64,000 nucleotides of DNA from Sipunculus nudus (Eukaryota > Annelida > Sipuncula > Golfingiida > Sipunculidae): contig CM049318.1 of NCBI GenBank assembly GCA_026874595.1, positions 23,500,456 to 23,564,455 of the forward strand, given 5' to 3'. The position numbers and the translations under genes were made by a program. The notes beneath the pieces are model-generated. The model worked only from the letters and a program-made list of their open reading frames with translations, was not told where the DNA came from and searched no databases. Position 1 is the stretch's first letter; every line of letters begins with the position of its first letter. Shown here piece after piece: positions 63,858 to 64,000 of this stretch.

Positions 63858-64000
63858 AGCTCGACTGACCGCAAGTCAACTGAGGTATAGGAATGGCGCC
63901 TTATCCGTCGTCCGTCCGGTCGTCTGGCCGTCCGGTCATCCGGTAGCAGGGCACAAATCGTAATTGCTGGCCCTAGAAACTTCTTACTGAACATCCATGG
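63857..64000 (-). mobile_element. 3' end of a Helitron-like element, cut by the window edge
   Basis: On minus, a CCGGAC/GGAC tract is followed by TTGACTTGCGGTCAGTCGAG and a CTAA terminus at 63857-63860. It resembles the ends at 33727 and 40606. The remainder lies outside the window. Confidence 0.5.

Overview
The window looks like AT-rich genomic DNA from a spiralian animal, most likely a mollusc. The evidence is spliced, intron-containing genes with GT-AG introns, an animal Mediator subunit, a secreted C-type lectin family, many microsatellites, tRNA-derived SINEs, and non-autonomous Helitron-like elements built on ~180-bp tandem cores next to GGAC/GGAA tracts, as described for bivalve 'pearl' elements. 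The species call is inference. There is no prokaryotic organisation (no operons or ribosome binding sites).

Layout: 1-3.8 kb holds no gene I recognise, only microsatellites, one large inverted repeat and a CTCF-like motif. From 3.83 to 23.87 kb lies a tandem duplication of a ~6.6-kb unit. Each copy carries one complete four-exon gene on the minus strand encoding a predicted 261-residue secreted protein (signal peptide, PAN/apple-like domain, C-type lectin domain). All internal introns are phase 1. The second copy's intron 1 was later invaded by a 6.45-kb LTR retrotransposon, and copy 1 preserves the empty site. By eye the two coding sequences differ at 11 sites, 10 of them amino-acid changing.

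23.9-26.4 kb is repeat-derived. 26.78-28.67 kb holds one long uninterrupted minus-strand reading frame for Mediator subunit 17 (MED17). A 45-bp scrap of the same coding sequence sits about 0.7 kb away inside a short tandem repeat. 28.8-46.6 kb is a mosaic of nested mobile elements: a 2.55-kb hAT-type element with a perfect 8-bp target duplication and a Helitron-like element inside it, further Helitron-like elements, and a 3.43-kb element with inverted ends and a TA duplication. 46.63-52.88 kb is a second, very young copy of the LTR element. Just beyond it (53.5-54.84 kb) is a frameshifted retrotransposon gag relic. 54.9-59.4 kb holds two more hAT-type non-autonomous elements and an inverted pearl-like element. 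59.86-60.85 kb holds a tentative three-exon small gene, and 61-64 kb is mostly unassigned sequence.

The most notable item is the LTR element family: two copies of 6.2-6.4 kb with LTRs differing at about 1-4 sites, intact primer-binding and polypurine tracts, LTR promoter elements and a splice donor, but no recognisable gag or pol. It has expanded internal tandem repeats and one internal block that is replaced between copies. All identity statements are by-eye comparisons; no alignment or database search was run.
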